64,000 nt of DNA from Acidobacteriota bacterium. Lineage in GTDB: Bacteria; Acidobacteriota; Blastocatellia; Pyrinomonadales; Pyrinomonadaceae. The stretch is from NCBI GenBank assembly GCA_016715115.1, contig JADKBM010000011.1, positions 992,001 to 1,056,000 on the forward strand. Direction: 5' to 3'. The first letter of the stretch is position 1. Each line of letters begins with the position of its first letter. Position numbers and translations under genes: made by a program. The notes under the pieces are model-generated. The model made no database searches. It worked only from the letters and a program-made list of their open reading frames with translations, and was not told the DNA's origin. Positions 35,814 to 46,429 of this stretch are shown here, piece by piece.

Positions 35814-37652
35814 CTATTGCCTCAAACCATTGTTCGTGACGACATCGAGAGTCTGCACGAGATCGATTCGATTCATCTTCTTGAGCTTCTCGTATTCTTT
35901 CTTGGCTTCTTTGACATTCCCGCGCCGGTATTCCGATTCCGCGAGGTTATAGTGTCCCTGGGCGAAATTGTCGTCGATTGCGATGGCACGGCGGAATTGT
36001 TTCACAGCGTTCTCGAAATCGCCGTTCTTGCGGTATGCGATCCCAAGTTCGTTGATCGCCGGTATCCAATTCTTCTGCAGTTCGTCCGCCCGCTTGAGCG
36101 CATCGACCGCCGCCTGAAACTCACCGAGATCGGTCAGGACCATTCCGAGATTGAGAAACGGCGCAGCGATCTTGGCGTTCATAGAAACGGCCTTTTGAAG
36201 CGCCGCTTTCGCCTTCGCGAGCTTGTCCTTGTACTCAACTTCCCGGCGCTGCTTCAGATCGGATTGCGCCGCGTTGTAATACGCCCAGCCGAGGTTAGTA
36301 TAGTCAATGTATTCGGAACTCATCGAAACGGCCTTTTCAAGGTTTTCGATCGACAGTTTCCAAAAACTTCCATAGACGGGATTTACCGCCCGAAGGCCGG
36401 CGACGTAGCCGAATTTGCTCCACAGCTCGGGATCGTTCTTGTTGAACAGCGTCGCCAAGCGATACTCGCCGATGGCGTCGTCAAGCCGGTTCATCTGGCG
36501 ATAAACGTCGGCCAGGTTTCCGTGGGCCTCGCCGTTCGTCGGACTGATCTTGATCGCTTCCTTATATGCCTTGACCGACTCCTCATAGTAAGCCGAATTG
36601 GCTCCTTGATTGGTTGCGCGGTTGTAGTACGCGGCGCCGAGGTCGAACCAGGCATCAAAATACTTCGGGTTCAGAGTCACAGCCTGCCGATAGGCGGCGA
36701 TGGCGTCGCGATCGCGATCCAGGCGGTCGTAAACCTCACCGAGGAAGTAATGCGCCTCGGGGTTGGTAGGATCAAGCTGGATGGCACGCTGGAACGCGGC
36801 AATTGCCTCGGCGTTTCGATTCTGACGGTATCTCACGAGACCGATGAAAAACTGAGATTCGGCATTGTTCGCGTCGAGCGCGATCGCTTTCTGGAGATAA
36901 TTCTCGCTCTTTGCGATCTCGCCCTTCTGGAAATAGAAAACTCCGAGCGGCGCGTAAAGCTCGGTCAGATCGGCATCGAGCGCGAGTGCTTTTTCGTAAT
37001 TGAGAATGGCATTGTCGGCATCGTCCTTTGAACTCGCGATCTCGGCCAGTCCCGCATATGCGAACGCGTTCTTGCTGTTGTTCCGGATCGCGTCCTCATA
37101 GAGCAACCTCGCGATCTCGAACTGGCCCTTTTGAAGAACCTGATCGCCCTTGCGCGTCAATGCCTCGCTCAGCCCGAGCTTCGCGACGGTGTTTTTCGCG
37201 TCGAGGAGCGCCGATTCACGGAAGAATTCGACCGATTTGTCGATATCGCTGTTCGTCAGGTAATACTCGCCCACGCCTGCAAAAAGAACCGAGGTCTCTT
37301 CCTTGGATTTACGCTTGAACTCTATCGAGTCGGGTTTGAGAGTGTTCGGGTCGACTTCTTTGGATTTCGCGCGCTTTGGCGCCACTTTGGCCACGGTTAC
37401 GTTCTGCTTCGCGATTCGTTTGGTCGTCTCGACGCGTGCCGTCGCGGTTCGCTTGACCGACGTCGTGGTCCGGAACGCGGTCTTCTTCTGCGTCGCTTTT
37501 CGCGACGACTTGAAGACAAACGCGCTCGATCCGCCGGTGAAGTCTTCAGACGTCACCACATCCTGCGCGAAAAGCAATGTCGACTGCGCGAAGATCGACA
37601 TCAGAACGCAAAATGCCAAAATCGAAGATACGGGATTGATTCTACTGTTCAT
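35814..37652 (-). CDS. Secreted TPR-repeat protein B
   Basis: The 612-residue paralogue of protein A has a signal peptide (about 1-29, LLFAQD), the motif TSEDFTGGSSAFVFKSSRKA, a basic linker and about 12 TPRs with MNAKIAAPFLNLGMVLTDLG and similar units. I chose ATG at 37652 because it starts the signal peptide; the longer frame upstream is Pro/Arg-rich and not convincing. Gap to protein A is 41 bp, so an operon TPR-B, TPR-A, murB is likely. Confidence 0.85.
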   Translation of the reverse strand: MNSRINPVSSILAFCVLMSIFAQSTLLFAQDVVTSEDFTGGSSAFVFKSSRKATQKKTAFRTTTSVKRTATARVETTKRIAKQNVTVAKVAPKRAKSKEVDPNTLKPDSIEFKRKSKEETSVLFAGVGEYYLTNSDIDKSVEFFRESALLDAKNTVAKLGLSEALTRKGDQVLQKGQFEIARLLYEDAIRNNSKNAFAYAGLAEIASSKDDADNAILNYEKALALDADLTELYAPLGVFYFQKGEIAKSENYLQKAIALDANNAESQFFIGLVRYRQNRNAEAIAAFQRAIQLDPTNPEAHYFLGEVYDRLDRDRDAIAAYRQAVTLNPKYFDAWFDLGAAYYNRATNQGANSAYYEESVKAYKEAIKISPTNGEAHGNLADVYRQMNRLDDAIGEYRLATLFNKNDPELWSKFGYVAGLRAVNPVYGSFWKLSIENLEKAVSMSSEYIDYTNLGWAYYNAAQSDLKQRREVEYKDKLAKAKAALQKAVSMNAKIAAPFLNLGMVLTDLGEFQAAVDALKRADELQKNWIPAINELGIAYRKNGDFENAVKQFRRAIAIDDNFAQGHYNLAESEYRRGNVKEAKKEYEKLKKMNRIDLVQTLDVVTNNGLRQ

Positions 37653-37803
37653 AAACTTTTCCACGCCCCAAGCTGTGCCGTCTTTATTGAGATGCAGGGC
37701 CCGAACAATGACGTTCGCCGTCCAATTTTTTGCCCGGCGACAATAATACCACACAAACCGAAACGGTCTGTGTGGTATTTGAATAGGTTGCGGTGGCGGC
37801 AAA

Positions 37804-40800
37804 TCAGGGAACGAAGGCGTTCTGAACCGGGAAATCCGTGGCGATCCCGAACTGATAGGCGGCAAAACCCTCGGTCGATTTCAGCAGATACCAGACGCCT
37901 GTTGAGGGTCTGTAAACCGCAATGTCGATCCTGCCATCGCCGTCGTAATCCGCCGGGACCGGCTTGTCTTCGGCGATTCCGAATTTGATGATCGTGTAGG
38001 AATCGTTCGATGAGTTTCGGATGTACCAATTCCCTTCCGAAGGCCGGTAGACCGCGAAATCGGTCTTGCCGTCGCCGTCATAGTCGCCGGCGGCGGGAAC
38101 GTCCGTCGCGATTCCCCAGTGGACTGCGCGTTGGACGTTGTCGATGCTGCTTTGCCACCACCAGTCGCCGGTCGACGGCCGGAAGATGACGGGTTCCGTC
38201 TTGCCGTCGCCGTCAACGTCGCCGATCACCGGTTTGTCGCCGGCGGCGCCGAACTGCCACTGCGAGGCCGCGCCGTTCGAACTCGCCGACCGATACCAAA
38301 TGAAGTTGGATGGACGGTACACGACGTAGTCGGCACGCCCGTCACCGCTGATGTCCGATGGCAACGGGATGTCTCCCGATGCGCCGAGGTGGGCGAAAAC
38401 CTGGGTATTCGAGGCGGTGCTCAGGCTCCACCAATCCCCGAGTGACGGACGGTAGATCGCAACGTCGGTTTTGCCATCGCCGTCGAAATCAGCCGGCGCC
38501 GACCGGTCGCCCGGAATCGCGAAGATCGTCTGCGTTACCTGCCAATCCGAACTGCGAAGGATATACCATTTGTTTTCGGAAGTCCGGAAGACCGCGATGT
38601 CCGAGCGGCCGTCGCCGTCAAAATCGAACGGCACGACGCGCGTGAATGCCCCCGGTGTCACAAGCGCCAGGCCGGCCCGCGCCGAATCACCGATTCGTGA
38701 ATAGTCGCCGGCGACATAGACCTTTCCGTCGGGCCGAGTGACCATCGAACGGACCGGCGCGTTCGCGCCTCGCGGCAGAAAGAGCCGGTCGAGCGAGCCG
38801 TTCGGCGCGAGCCGAATAATATTGCTGCGCTGCGAGTTGTTGACCGAGTCGAATAACCCGCCGAGGAGCAGACTGCCGTCGGACTGACGGGTGACGGTGT
38901 GTATTCTCTGATCCGAGCTGCCGTTCAATAACAGCGTCGGCGACACGAATCCGGTGTCGTTAGATCCGTCGGTGTTCCGCCGCCCGATCGCCGAGGGCGA
39001 TCCGGCGCCGTAAACGCAAACGAATTTTCCGTCCGGTTGGACAATGATCGAATTAACCGTCGCGACCCCCGTCGCATTGAACGTCTGGTCAAGGCTGCCG
39101 TTCGAATTAAGCCGCACGAGGTTTGAGCGGTTGAACCCGTCGACTCCGTTGAAACTCCCGCCGACGACAAAGCCGCCGCCCGGAACTTCCACCGCCGAAT
39201 AAACCGCGCCGTTCGCGATCGAGGCCGTCACTGAGTTGTCGAGCGAACCGTCGCCGTTGAGCTTCACCAGCCGCTCGCGGGTGACGCCGTTGACGGTCGT
39301 GAAAGGGCCGTAAATCAGGATCTTGCCGTCCGAAAGAACCGTCGCCCCGTAGACCGATGCCACCGTCGGCGTAAACGTTTGATCCAGCGATCCGTCATTG
39401 TTGAGACGCGCCAGTCCCGGAAGCGAAATCCCGTTGTACGAATTGAACCCGCCGGCCGCGATGATCTTGCCGTCGTTCTGAACCGAGAGCGAAATCGGCG
39501 GCAAATCGAAGCCGGTTCCGCCGTCGAACGAGCCGTCGAGTGTGCCGTCGGAGTTCAGACGCCCGATCGAAGACTTAGGTGTGCCGTTGATCTGCGAGAA
39601 CGTGCCGGCGACGATCAGTTTGCCGTCGGACTGAACGGCCTGCGTGTAAGTCTCGGCGAGGATCGTCAGGTTCGGGTTGAAACCAGTATCGACAGGGCCG
39701 TTCGATTGAAGCCTGAAAAGTCTGTAAACGCTGCCACTCTGGGCGTATGCGACGATTCGTTCGGCCGAATCGAGCACGAAGCGGTTCGCGACCGACGTGA
39801 TCCCGACAGGATGCGTGAATCCGCTGTCAGTCGAGCCGTCGGCATTTAATCGGACCAGCAAACCGGCCGCGGTCGCAAGGATCTTGCCGTTCTGAAGGAT
39901 GGCGATCTCTCCGACGCCGCCGATGCCCGGCACCGTCGCCGTAAAATTGAGATCGACGTTGCCGGCCGGAAGTATCCTGACAAGATTGGTTTTCGCGACG
40001 CCGTTGACGCTCGTGAAAGTCCCGCTGACGAGCAGCGCCCCGCCAGGTTGCAGAGCCAGATCCCCGATATTCTGGAGAGAGCCGCTCGGGCCGAAGGTCG
40101 GAGCTTCCCAGGTCGTGTCGACCGTTCCGTCCGGCGCGTACCGCCGGAGCGAGATGCTCGAGCTGAATGCGCTGAACGTGACGATCGCCATATAGAAACG
40201 GCCATTCGGATCGAGTTCAAAGCCGCGGACGTAACCAAATATGATTCGGCCGCCATCGTACGCGATCTGGGTGAAACTCGTATCGACCGAGCCGTCGGAG
40301 TTAAGCCGCACAAGATATCCCGAATGGAAACCGCCGATGACCTGACCCGCGATCGTCGCGAAGACGCGGCCGTCGGCCTGAACGGCAATGACATCGGCCG
40401 TCGACTGGATATGGCTGAAGCCGCCGAGCACGCTGTTGAACGACGAATCGTGCGACCCGTCTGCGTTGAGCCTGACGATGCGGCCTTGAAAGTCCAAACC
40501 GCTTCCGCCAACGAGAAACTTGCCGTCGGGCTGGCGGACGACCTTCGTAACCGAGGTCAGAAGGCATCCGCAGAATGAGAATCCCGGATCGGCCGTTCCG
40601 TTGTCACTGAGCCGAACGATCTGTCCGAATTTTGAATCGACGGCGAGATCTGTGCCCCAGACGACGATCTTGCCGTCCGGCTGAACGAGTTGGCCCGTTA
40701 TCGAATTCTCAACGAGAGCTTTTGAAGGCACCGGCGCAAATGCCGGATCGATCTCGCCCGAGGCCCGGACCGAAAGAGCGGAAATCGCAGCCAAGAAACA

Positions 40801-40839
40801 AAATACCGCCAGTTTTCCGAAAAACGCTTTTTTCATCAC
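37804..40839 (-). CDS. Giant delta-60/FG-GAP repeat protein A
   Basis: The 1011-residue exported protein has a signal peptide (about 1-27), then about 12 delta-60 repeats (VQPDGKFVV.G.F plus RLN.DGSLD.TF) and about six FG-GAP/VCBS-like repeats (FDGDGKTDVAIYRPSLGDWW, YDGDGRIDIAVYRPSTGVWY). The repeats should form beta-propellers that bind calcium through DxDGDG loops. This layout is common on Acidobacteriota cell surfaces. It is a paralogue of the adjacent gene. Confidence 0.9.
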   Translation of the reverse strand: MMKKAFFGKLAVFCFLAAISALSVRASGEIDPAFAPVPSKALVENSITGQLVQPDGKIVVWGTDLAVDSKFGQIVRLSDNGTADPGFSFCGCLLTSVTKVVRQPDGKFLVGGSGLDFQGRIVRLNADGSHDSSFNSVLGGFSHIQSTADVIAVQADGRVFATIAGQVIGGFHSGYLVRLNSDGSVDTSFTQIAYDGGRIIFGYVRGFELDPNGRFYMAIVTFSAFSSSISLRRYAPDGTVDTTWEAPTFGPSGSLQNIGDLALQPGGALLVSGTFTSVNGVAKTNLVRILPAGNVDLNFTATVPGIGGVGEIAILQNGKILATAAGLLVRLNADGSTDSGFTHPVGITSVANRFVLDSAERIVAYAQSGSVYRLFRLQSNGPVDTGFNPNLTILAETYTQAVQSDGKLIVAGTFSQINGTPKSSIGRLNSDGTLDGSFDGGTGFDLPPISLSVQNDGKIIAAGGFNSYNGISLPGLARLNNDGSLDQTFTPTVASVYGATVLSDGKILIYGPFTTVNGVTRERLVKLNGDGSLDNSVTASIANGAVYSAVEVPGGGFVVGGSFNGVDGFNRSNLVRLNSNGSLDQTFNATGVATVNSIIVQPDGKFVCVYGAGSPSAIGRRNTDGSNDTGFVSPTLLLNGSSDQRIHTVTRQSDGSLLLGGLFDSVNNSQRSNIIRLAPNGSLDRLFLPRGANAPVRSMVTRPDGKVYVAGDYSRIGDSARAGLALVTPGAFTRVVPFDFDGDGRSDIAVFRTSENKWYILRSSDWQVTQTIFAIPGDRSAPADFDGDGKTDVAIYRPSLGDWWSLSTASNTQVFAHLGASGDIPLPSDISGDGRADYVVYRPSNFIWYRSASSNGAASQWQFGAAGDKPVIGDVDGDGKTEPVIFRPSTGDWWWQSSIDNVQRAVHWGIATDVPAAGDYDGDGKTDFAVYRPSEGNWYIRNSSNDSYTIIKFGIAEDKPVPADYDGDGRIDIAVYRPSTGVWYLLKSTEGFAAYQFGIATDFPVQNAFVP

Positions 40840-40923
40840 TTCAAAACCTCCGCTTTTCCCCCGATTCTGGCAATGGTGATTCCCTCATTTGTATCCCCCC
40901 GGTCGACGAGCACTGAACGGTAT

Positions 40924-43900
40924 TTATGGAACAAATGCGTTCGGCGTCGGACGATCGGTCGAATTCCCCAATTGCGACGCGATAAAGCCGTTCGTTGACT
41001 GCAGAATATACCAGACCCCGTCCGACGGACGATAAACCGCGACGTCGGCTTTGCCGTCACCATCGTAATCAGCCGCCACCGGCTTGTCCGACGCCAGCCC
41101 AAAGGTAATGATCGTCGGCGTCGGGTTGCCGCTGTTCTTGACGTACCAAACGCCCGTTGCCGGACGAAATACGGCAAAGTCCGTCTTGCCGTCACCGTCG
41201 TAGTCGGCCGGAACCGGAACGTCGGTCGAAATGCCCCAATGCTCGACGCGATTCTGCCCCGTCGAACTATCAATGAACCACCAATCGCCCGTCGAGGGAC
41301 GAAAGATGGCGATGTCACTTCTTGCGTCGCCGTTGAAATCCGCGACGACGGTCTTGTCCCCGGATGATCCGAACTGCTGGATCAAAACCTGTCCCGAACT
41401 GCCGAATCGATACCAGACGTTGTCGGACGGGCGGTAAACAATAAAATCCGCCTTGCCGTCGCCGTCAAAGTCGGACGGACGCGGCACGTCGCCCTCCAAT
41501 CCCCAGCGAACGCTGGACTGCGTATTGGTCGCCGACGCCAAATACCACCAATCTCCGCTCGAGGGCCTGTAGATTGCGATGTCGGTCTTGCCGTCGCCAT
41601 CGAAATCGGCTGGAGCGATGACATCGCCGGAAAGCCCGAAATCATTTTCAACGACGGACGGGTTCGAACTCAGCCGCAGATACCAACGGTTCGTGGCCGG
41701 TCTGAAGACGGATACGTCTGCTTTTCCGTCGCCGTCGTAATCGAACTTCGCGCCGCCGGAAGTCGCCGCGAACAACCTGACGATCGAGATTCTCGGCTGG
41801 CCGTTGAACTTGCCAAACTCTCCGCCCGCAACGATCTTACCGTCGCTTTGGATGAGGACCTCCCAAACCCGATTGTTGGCTCCGGAACCGACCCCGAAAC
41901 CAGCATCAAGGCTGCCGTTCGGATTCAAACGCGCGATACCGCTGCTTGGCGCCGCGCCGACATTCGTAAACTGGCCGCCGATCACTATTTTGCCGTCTGG
42001 CTGGAGGCGGAGCGACTCGACCGGAGAATTGGTCGAAGCAGTGAATGTCGTGTCGAGCGAACCGTCGCCGTTGAGGCGGCCGATGCGCGATTGCCCGTTG
42101 CTGCCGCCGACTGCCGAAAACACGCCGCCGATAACGACCTTTCCATCGCTCTGCCGCGCGAGGTCGTTGACATAGTTGTTGGCGCCTCCGATCGGGTTGA
42201 ACGTCGCGTCCAAAGAACCGTCGGAATTGAGCCGTGCGATGTGGCCGCGCAGCGTCGCACCGATCTGTGTAAATTCGCCTCCGATCAGGATCTTTCCGTC
42301 CGGTTGAACGATGAGACGGTTGATCGCGCCGTTGATCACTGGCGTCGTGAACGAGCCGTCGAGAACCCCGGTCGGGGAGTAGCGGGCGATCCGGCGCAAA
42401 TCGGAGCTGCTTGGGTTGAAACTTCCCGCGATAATCAGCGAGCCGTTGCCGAGGACCGCAATATCGTTCACCGAATTCGACGCGAATGAATAAAAGCCGA
42501 GAGCAAAACCGGGATCTGCGGTTCCGTCCGGAAGAAGCCTGTAAACGGCGGACGTTCCGGTTCCGATGATTATCTTCCCGTCAGGTTGAAGTGTGAGCCG
42601 GCGAATTGTCATCGACGCCGGAAGGCCGGTCGGCACGAAACTCGTGTCGAATGTCCCGTCGGCGTTGAAGCGAACCACCGTACCGCGCCTGATGCCGTTG
42701 GCGATCTCAAACCGCCCGGCAACGAGGATCTTCCCGTCCGGTTGCTGAACCATCGTCCGCACCAAGCCGGTATCGCCGACAAAATTGTTGACGGGCTGCA
42801 ATGTTCCGCTGTTGTTGAGAATGCCGATCCGCTCCCACAGTCCGCCGATCCCGCCGATCAATATCCGGCCATCGGTAAAAAGTTGCGCCGTCGTTATCCC
42901 GCCGTCATTGACCTGATCGTATGTGAACGCCGCGTCAACCGTCGCATCCGAATTGAGCCGCAGAAGCTTTGGCTTGGCCAGCGAATTAAACGTCGAAAAT
43001 GCGCCCCCAACAAGCATTTTGCCGCCGCTCAGTATATCCAGGGTTCGGATATCGCCGTCCGCGCCCGGATTGTTCGCCATAAAACTCAGATCAACGCTGC
43101 CGTCGGCGTTGATCCGACTGATCCGTCCCTGGGCAAATCCGTTCAACGTCACGAATGATCCGACGACGATGATCTGTCCGTTCGGCATAACCTCGAAATC
43201 GTAGATCGCGCCGCCCGCATTTACTCCGGAGAAAGAAAAATCGATATAGCCATCGGCGTGGAGCCGCGCGAGTCCGGTGTAATTGAAGAACTGCCCGCTC
43301 GACCCCGCCGCGAACAGCTTTCCGTCGGGCAGAATCTTCAACTTCTGCACGGACATCGCAAGATCCGAGGAGTTGAATGTCGGATCGTAGCTTCCGTCAT
43401 CGGTGATCCGGTAAACGGATCGCGTGACCGTCGTCGTGGGCGACAGGCCAAGCGTAAACGACCCGGCAAGAAGGAAACGCGAATCGGCGAGAACCTCGAT
43501 ATCGTTCACGTTCCCGTTGAAGATGTAGATCTTCTGCTGGAGCGCCGTATTGTATGCAACGTCGGAAGTGCCGTCGGCGTTAAGCCTGGCGATTCCGCGC
43601 ATATTGAGGCCGTCGACATTCTGGAAATCGCCCGCAATGAGTATCTTTCCGCTCGGCAGCAATCCGATCGCGGTGACGGCGACATCGACGAGTCCGGTGA
43701 TCTCGGGCGGAGTAAACGTCGGATCGACCGTCCCGTCAACGTTTAGTCGTGCGATTCCCGTTCGGTACAGTCCTCCGGCGACCCGGAACATCCCGCCGAT
43801 CAGCACCTTGCCGTCCGGCAGAACTTCGGACGTGCGGACGCCCGCGGTCGGCGTCCAATTCGCTGTCCGCGCGACATATGCGTTGAACGTCGCATCAACG

Positions 43901-43989
43901 TCCCCGGCCGCGGCAGACGCCGAAAGCGTCGAGAGAACGACCAGGATTCCAATCGCAAGAACTGAACCGAAACCGCTACTGATAGGCAT
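40924..43989 (-). CDS. Giant delta-60/FG-GAP repeat protein B
   Basis: The product is about 1021 residues if started at ATG 43989 (an ATG at 44010 is also possible). A signal peptide (SVLAIGILVVLSTLSASAAAG) is followed by about 12 delta-60 repeats and then FG-GAP/VCBS-like repeats (FDYDGDGKADVSVFRPATNR). The organisation and C-terminal repeats match protein A at about 85 bp distance, so the pair probably arose by duplication. The last FG-GAP-type unit ends near NAFVP in both. Confidence 0.88.
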   Translation of the reverse strand: MPISSGFGSVLAIGILVVLSTLSASAAAGDVDATFNAYVARTANWTPTAGVRTSEVLPDGKVLIGGMFRVAGGLYRTGIARLNVDGTVDPTFTPPEITGLVDVAVTAIGLLPSGKILIAGDFQNVDGLNMRGIARLNADGTSDVAYNTALQQKIYIFNGNVNDIEVLADSRFLLAGSFTLGLSPTTTVTRSVYRITDDGSYDPTFNSSDLAMSVQKLKILPDGKLFAAGSSGQFFNYTGLARLHADGYIDFSFSGVNAGGAIYDFEVMPNGQIIVVGSFVTLNGFAQGRISRINADGSVDLSFMANNPGADGDIRTLDILSGGKMLVGGAFSTFNSLAKPKLLRLNSDATVDAAFTYDQVNDGGITTAQLFTDGRILIGGIGGLWERIGILNNSGTLQPVNNFVGDTGLVRTMVQQPDGKILVAGRFEIANGIRRGTVVRFNADGTFDTSFVPTGLPASMTIRRLTLQPDGKIIIGTGTSAVYRLLPDGTADPGFALGFYSFASNSVNDIAVLGNGSLIIAGSFNPSSSDLRRIARYSPTGVLDGSFTTPVINGAINRLIVQPDGKILIGGEFTQIGATLRGHIARLNSDGSLDATFNPIGGANNYVNDLARQSDGKVVIGGVFSAVGGSNGQSRIGRLNGDGSLDTTFTASTNSPVESLRLQPDGKIVIGGQFTNVGAAPSSGIARLNPNGSLDAGFGVGSGANNRVWEVLIQSDGKIVAGGEFGKFNGQPRISIVRLFAATSGGAKFDYDGDGKADVSVFRPATNRWYLRLSSNPSVVENDFGLSGDVIAPADFDGDGKTDIAIYRPSSGDWWYLASATNTQSSVRWGLEGDVPRPSDFDGDGKADFIVYRPSDNVWYRFGSSGQVLIQQFGSSGDKTVVADFNGDARSDIAIFRPSTGDWWFIDSSTGQNRVEHWGISTDVPVPADYDGDGKTDFAVFRPATGVWYVKNSGNPTPTIITFGLASDKPVAADYDGDGKADVAVYRPSDGVWYILQSTNGFIASQLGNSTDRPTPNAFVP

Positions 43990-44282
43990 ACACAAATCGC
44001 TCAAAACCATCGACCGGTCGCCGACCGACCGTTCGACGGAACTCAATATCGTAACAACCTCATTATAGTCGCATTTTTTCGACACCGGTAAAGAATTTCC
44101 CCGCTCTTGCTTATACCCCGAACGTGAGATAAATTTAGTTCTAACCAACAGTCTGTGTCCGGCGTCCGACGTTGCCGAACGATCACGCTCGCAGCTTCGC
44201 TCGCATCTCGTTGGAATTATTTGATTTACGAACCAATCCGGACACGATCCAATCTTTTACTAACAGGAGAAATTTGCCTACC

Positions 44283-46388
44283 ATGAAAGCATTTGCAACT
44301 GAAGATATCAGGAACCTGGCTGTCATCGGACACGGCGACGCGGGTAAAACGCAGCTCGTCGCGTCTTTGCTTTACGTTGCCGGATCAACGCCCCGCTGGG
44401 GCAAGGTTGACGAGGGTACGACCGTCACGGATTACGAGGAAGACTCGATTGAACGAAAGATCTCGCTCAACAACAACTTCGCGCACCTCGAATACAAGGA
44501 CACGAAGGTAAATTTCATCGACACGCCCGGTTACGCGGCGTTCGTATCGCACGCTCGGCCGGCGGTGCGGGTCGCGGACTGCGCCCTGGTCGTCGTTGAC
44601 GGCGTCAAGGGCATCGAGGTTCAGACCGAAAAGACCTGGAACTACGCGAACGAGTTCATCCTCCCGCGTTTTCTGGTGATCAACAAGCTGGAGAAGGAGC
44701 ACGCCGATTTCGGCCACGCCCTTGATACCGCCACGGAATCGTTCGCGCGTTCGATCGTGCCGTTCACGCTCCCGATCGGGTCCGAAGCGAATTTCACCGC
44801 GGTCGTCGATGTCGTCCATCAGAAAGCGTATGAATTCGACGCGAACGGAAAGGCCAAGGAGATTCCGATCCCGGAAGTCGGCAAGGAGAATTTCGAAAAG
44901 ACGCGTGAGCGCCTCGTCGAGATCGTCGCCGAATCGGACGACGCTTTGATGGAAAAATATTTCGAGAACGGTACGCTTGAAGAGGAAGATATTATTCCGA
45001 ATCTTTCGAAAGCCATCGCCGCGAGCAAATTATGTCCGGCATATGCGGTCTCGGCGAACACGCTCGTCGGGCTCTCGATCCTTCTTGACCACATCGTCGA
45101 GTTCGGACCGAACCCGGCGACGCATGAAGCGGAACACGGATTCGGCAACCCCGAAGGCGTCGGTGACCGGATCTCGCGCAAATACTCGAACGACGAACCG
45201 TTCAGCGCCTATGTTTTCCGGACGATCGCCGATCCATTTGCCGGCCGCATCAACGTGATGAAGGTCATATCCGGAAAAGTCGCGTCAGATGCGACGGTTT
45301 TCAATTCGAGCCGCGACACGTCGGAGCGCCTCGGCGCGCTGCACGTGATTCAGGGCAAATCGCTCGACAAGGTTCCCGAGGCCCGCACCGGCGATATCAT
45401 TGCGGTCGTGAAACTCAAGGATACGCAGACCGGCGATACTTTGTGCGACAAGTCGAACGCCATCGTTTACCAGGCGGTCGAATATCCGGAGGCGGCGATC
45501 GCCTTCGCCATCGAGCCGAAGTCGCGTGCCGACGAGGACAAGATATCCGTCGCGCTGCACAAGATTCTCGAGGAAGATCCGAGCCTTCATTTCGACCGTG
45601 ATGGGCAGACCAAGGAGTTTATTCTGTCGGGCTCGGGGCAGCTTCATATCGAGACGGTCGTCGATAAGCTCGCCAACCGTTATCACGTCGAGGTCACGCT
45701 TCACCCGCCGAAGGTTCCCTACAAAGAAACGATCACGGCCCAATGCGAGGTTCAGGGCCGCCACAAGAAACAATCGGGCGGACGCGGGCAGTTCGGCGAC
45801 TGCAAATGCACGTTCGAACCGCTCGACCGCGGCGCGGGCTTCGAATGGGTGGACAAGATCTTCGGCGGTTCGGTTCCGCAAAATTTCCGTCCGGCGATCG
45901 AAAAAGGGATTCTCGAAGCGGCCGCCAACGGCGCCGTTGCGGGATATCCGCTCGTCGATTTCCGTGTCACGCTGATCGACGGAAGCTATCACACGGTCGA
46001 CTCCGACGAGCACAGTTTCCGTGCGGCCGGACGCAAGGCGTTCCGCGCGGCGATGGAAAAGGCAAAGCCGACGCTACTTGAGCCGATTATGGACGTCGAA
46101 GTTTTCTGTCCGCAGGAAGTTTCGGGCGACATTATGGGCGATCTCAATTCGCGCCGCGGCCGAGTTCAGGGAATGGACGTTCGCGGCAAACAGCAGGTGA
46201 TCAAGGCGCAGGTTCCGCTGTCGGAGATGCTCGATTATCAGTCGAAACTCAACTCCGTCACGCAAGCCCGCGGCAGCTATCATATGCAGTTTTCCCGTTA
46301 CGATCCGCTTCCGGGCAATCTGGCGCAGAAGGTCATCGACGAAGCCGTCGCCGCCGGCCGCGTGAGAGCGCACGAAGAAGACGAGTGA
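44283..46388 (+). CDS. EF-G-like translational GTPase
   Basis: The 701-residue protein has the EF-G domain order: GTPase (P-loop GHGDAGKT at 16-23, FIDTPGY), domain II, III (SGSGQLHIETVVDKL), IV and V. The G1 loop GHGDAGKT and the divergent domain IV place it with the EF-G-like/FusA2 group rather than canonical EF-G. The G4 motif reads NKLE where NKxD is usual. I chose ATG 44283; a TTG at 44274 has a better-spaced AGGAG and is a real alternative. The 3' stop codon is fused with an ATTTGCG array. Confidence 0.85.
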   Translation: MKAFATEDIRNLAVIGHGDAGKTQLVASLLYVAGSTPRWGKVDEGTTVTDYEEDSIERKISLNNNFAHLEYKDTKVNFIDTPGYAAFVSHARPAVRVADCALVVVDGVKGIEVQTEKTWNYANEFILPRFLVINKLEKEHADFGHALDTATESFARSIVPFTLPIGSEANFTAVVDVVHQKAYEFDANGKAKEIPIPEVGKENFEKTRERLVEIVAESDDALMEKYFENGTLEEEDIIPNLSKAIAASKLCPAYAVSANTLVGLSILLDHIVEFGPNPATHEAEHGFGNPEGVGDRISRKYSNDEPFSAYVFRTIADPFAGRINVMKVISGKVASDATVFNSSRDTSERLGALHVIQGKSLDKVPEARTGDIIAVVKLKDTQTGDTLCDKSNAIVYQAVEYPEAAIAFAIEPKSRADEDKISVALHKILEEDPSLHFDRDGQTKEFILSGSGQLHIETVVDKLANRYHVEVTLHPPKVPYKETITAQCEVQGRHKKQSGGRGQFGDCKCTFEPLDRGAGFEWVDKIFGGSVPQNFRPAIEKGILEAAANGAVAGYPLVDFRVTLIDGSYHTVDSDEHSFRAAGRKAFRAAMEKAKPTLLEPIMDVEVFCPQEVSGDIMGDLNSRRGRVQGMDVRGKQQVIKAQVPLSEMLDYQSKLNSVTQARGSYHMQFSRYDPLPGNLAQKVIDEAVAAGRVRAHEEDE

Positions 46389-46429
46389 TTTGCGATTTGC
46401 GATTTGCGATTTGCGATTTGCGATTTGCG
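46388..46429 (+). repeat. Six tandem ATTTGCG heptamers
   Basis: The array begins within the stop codon of the EF-G-like gene and ends at 46429. The rest of the gap up to 46768 contains nothing I can call. Confidence 0.9.
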
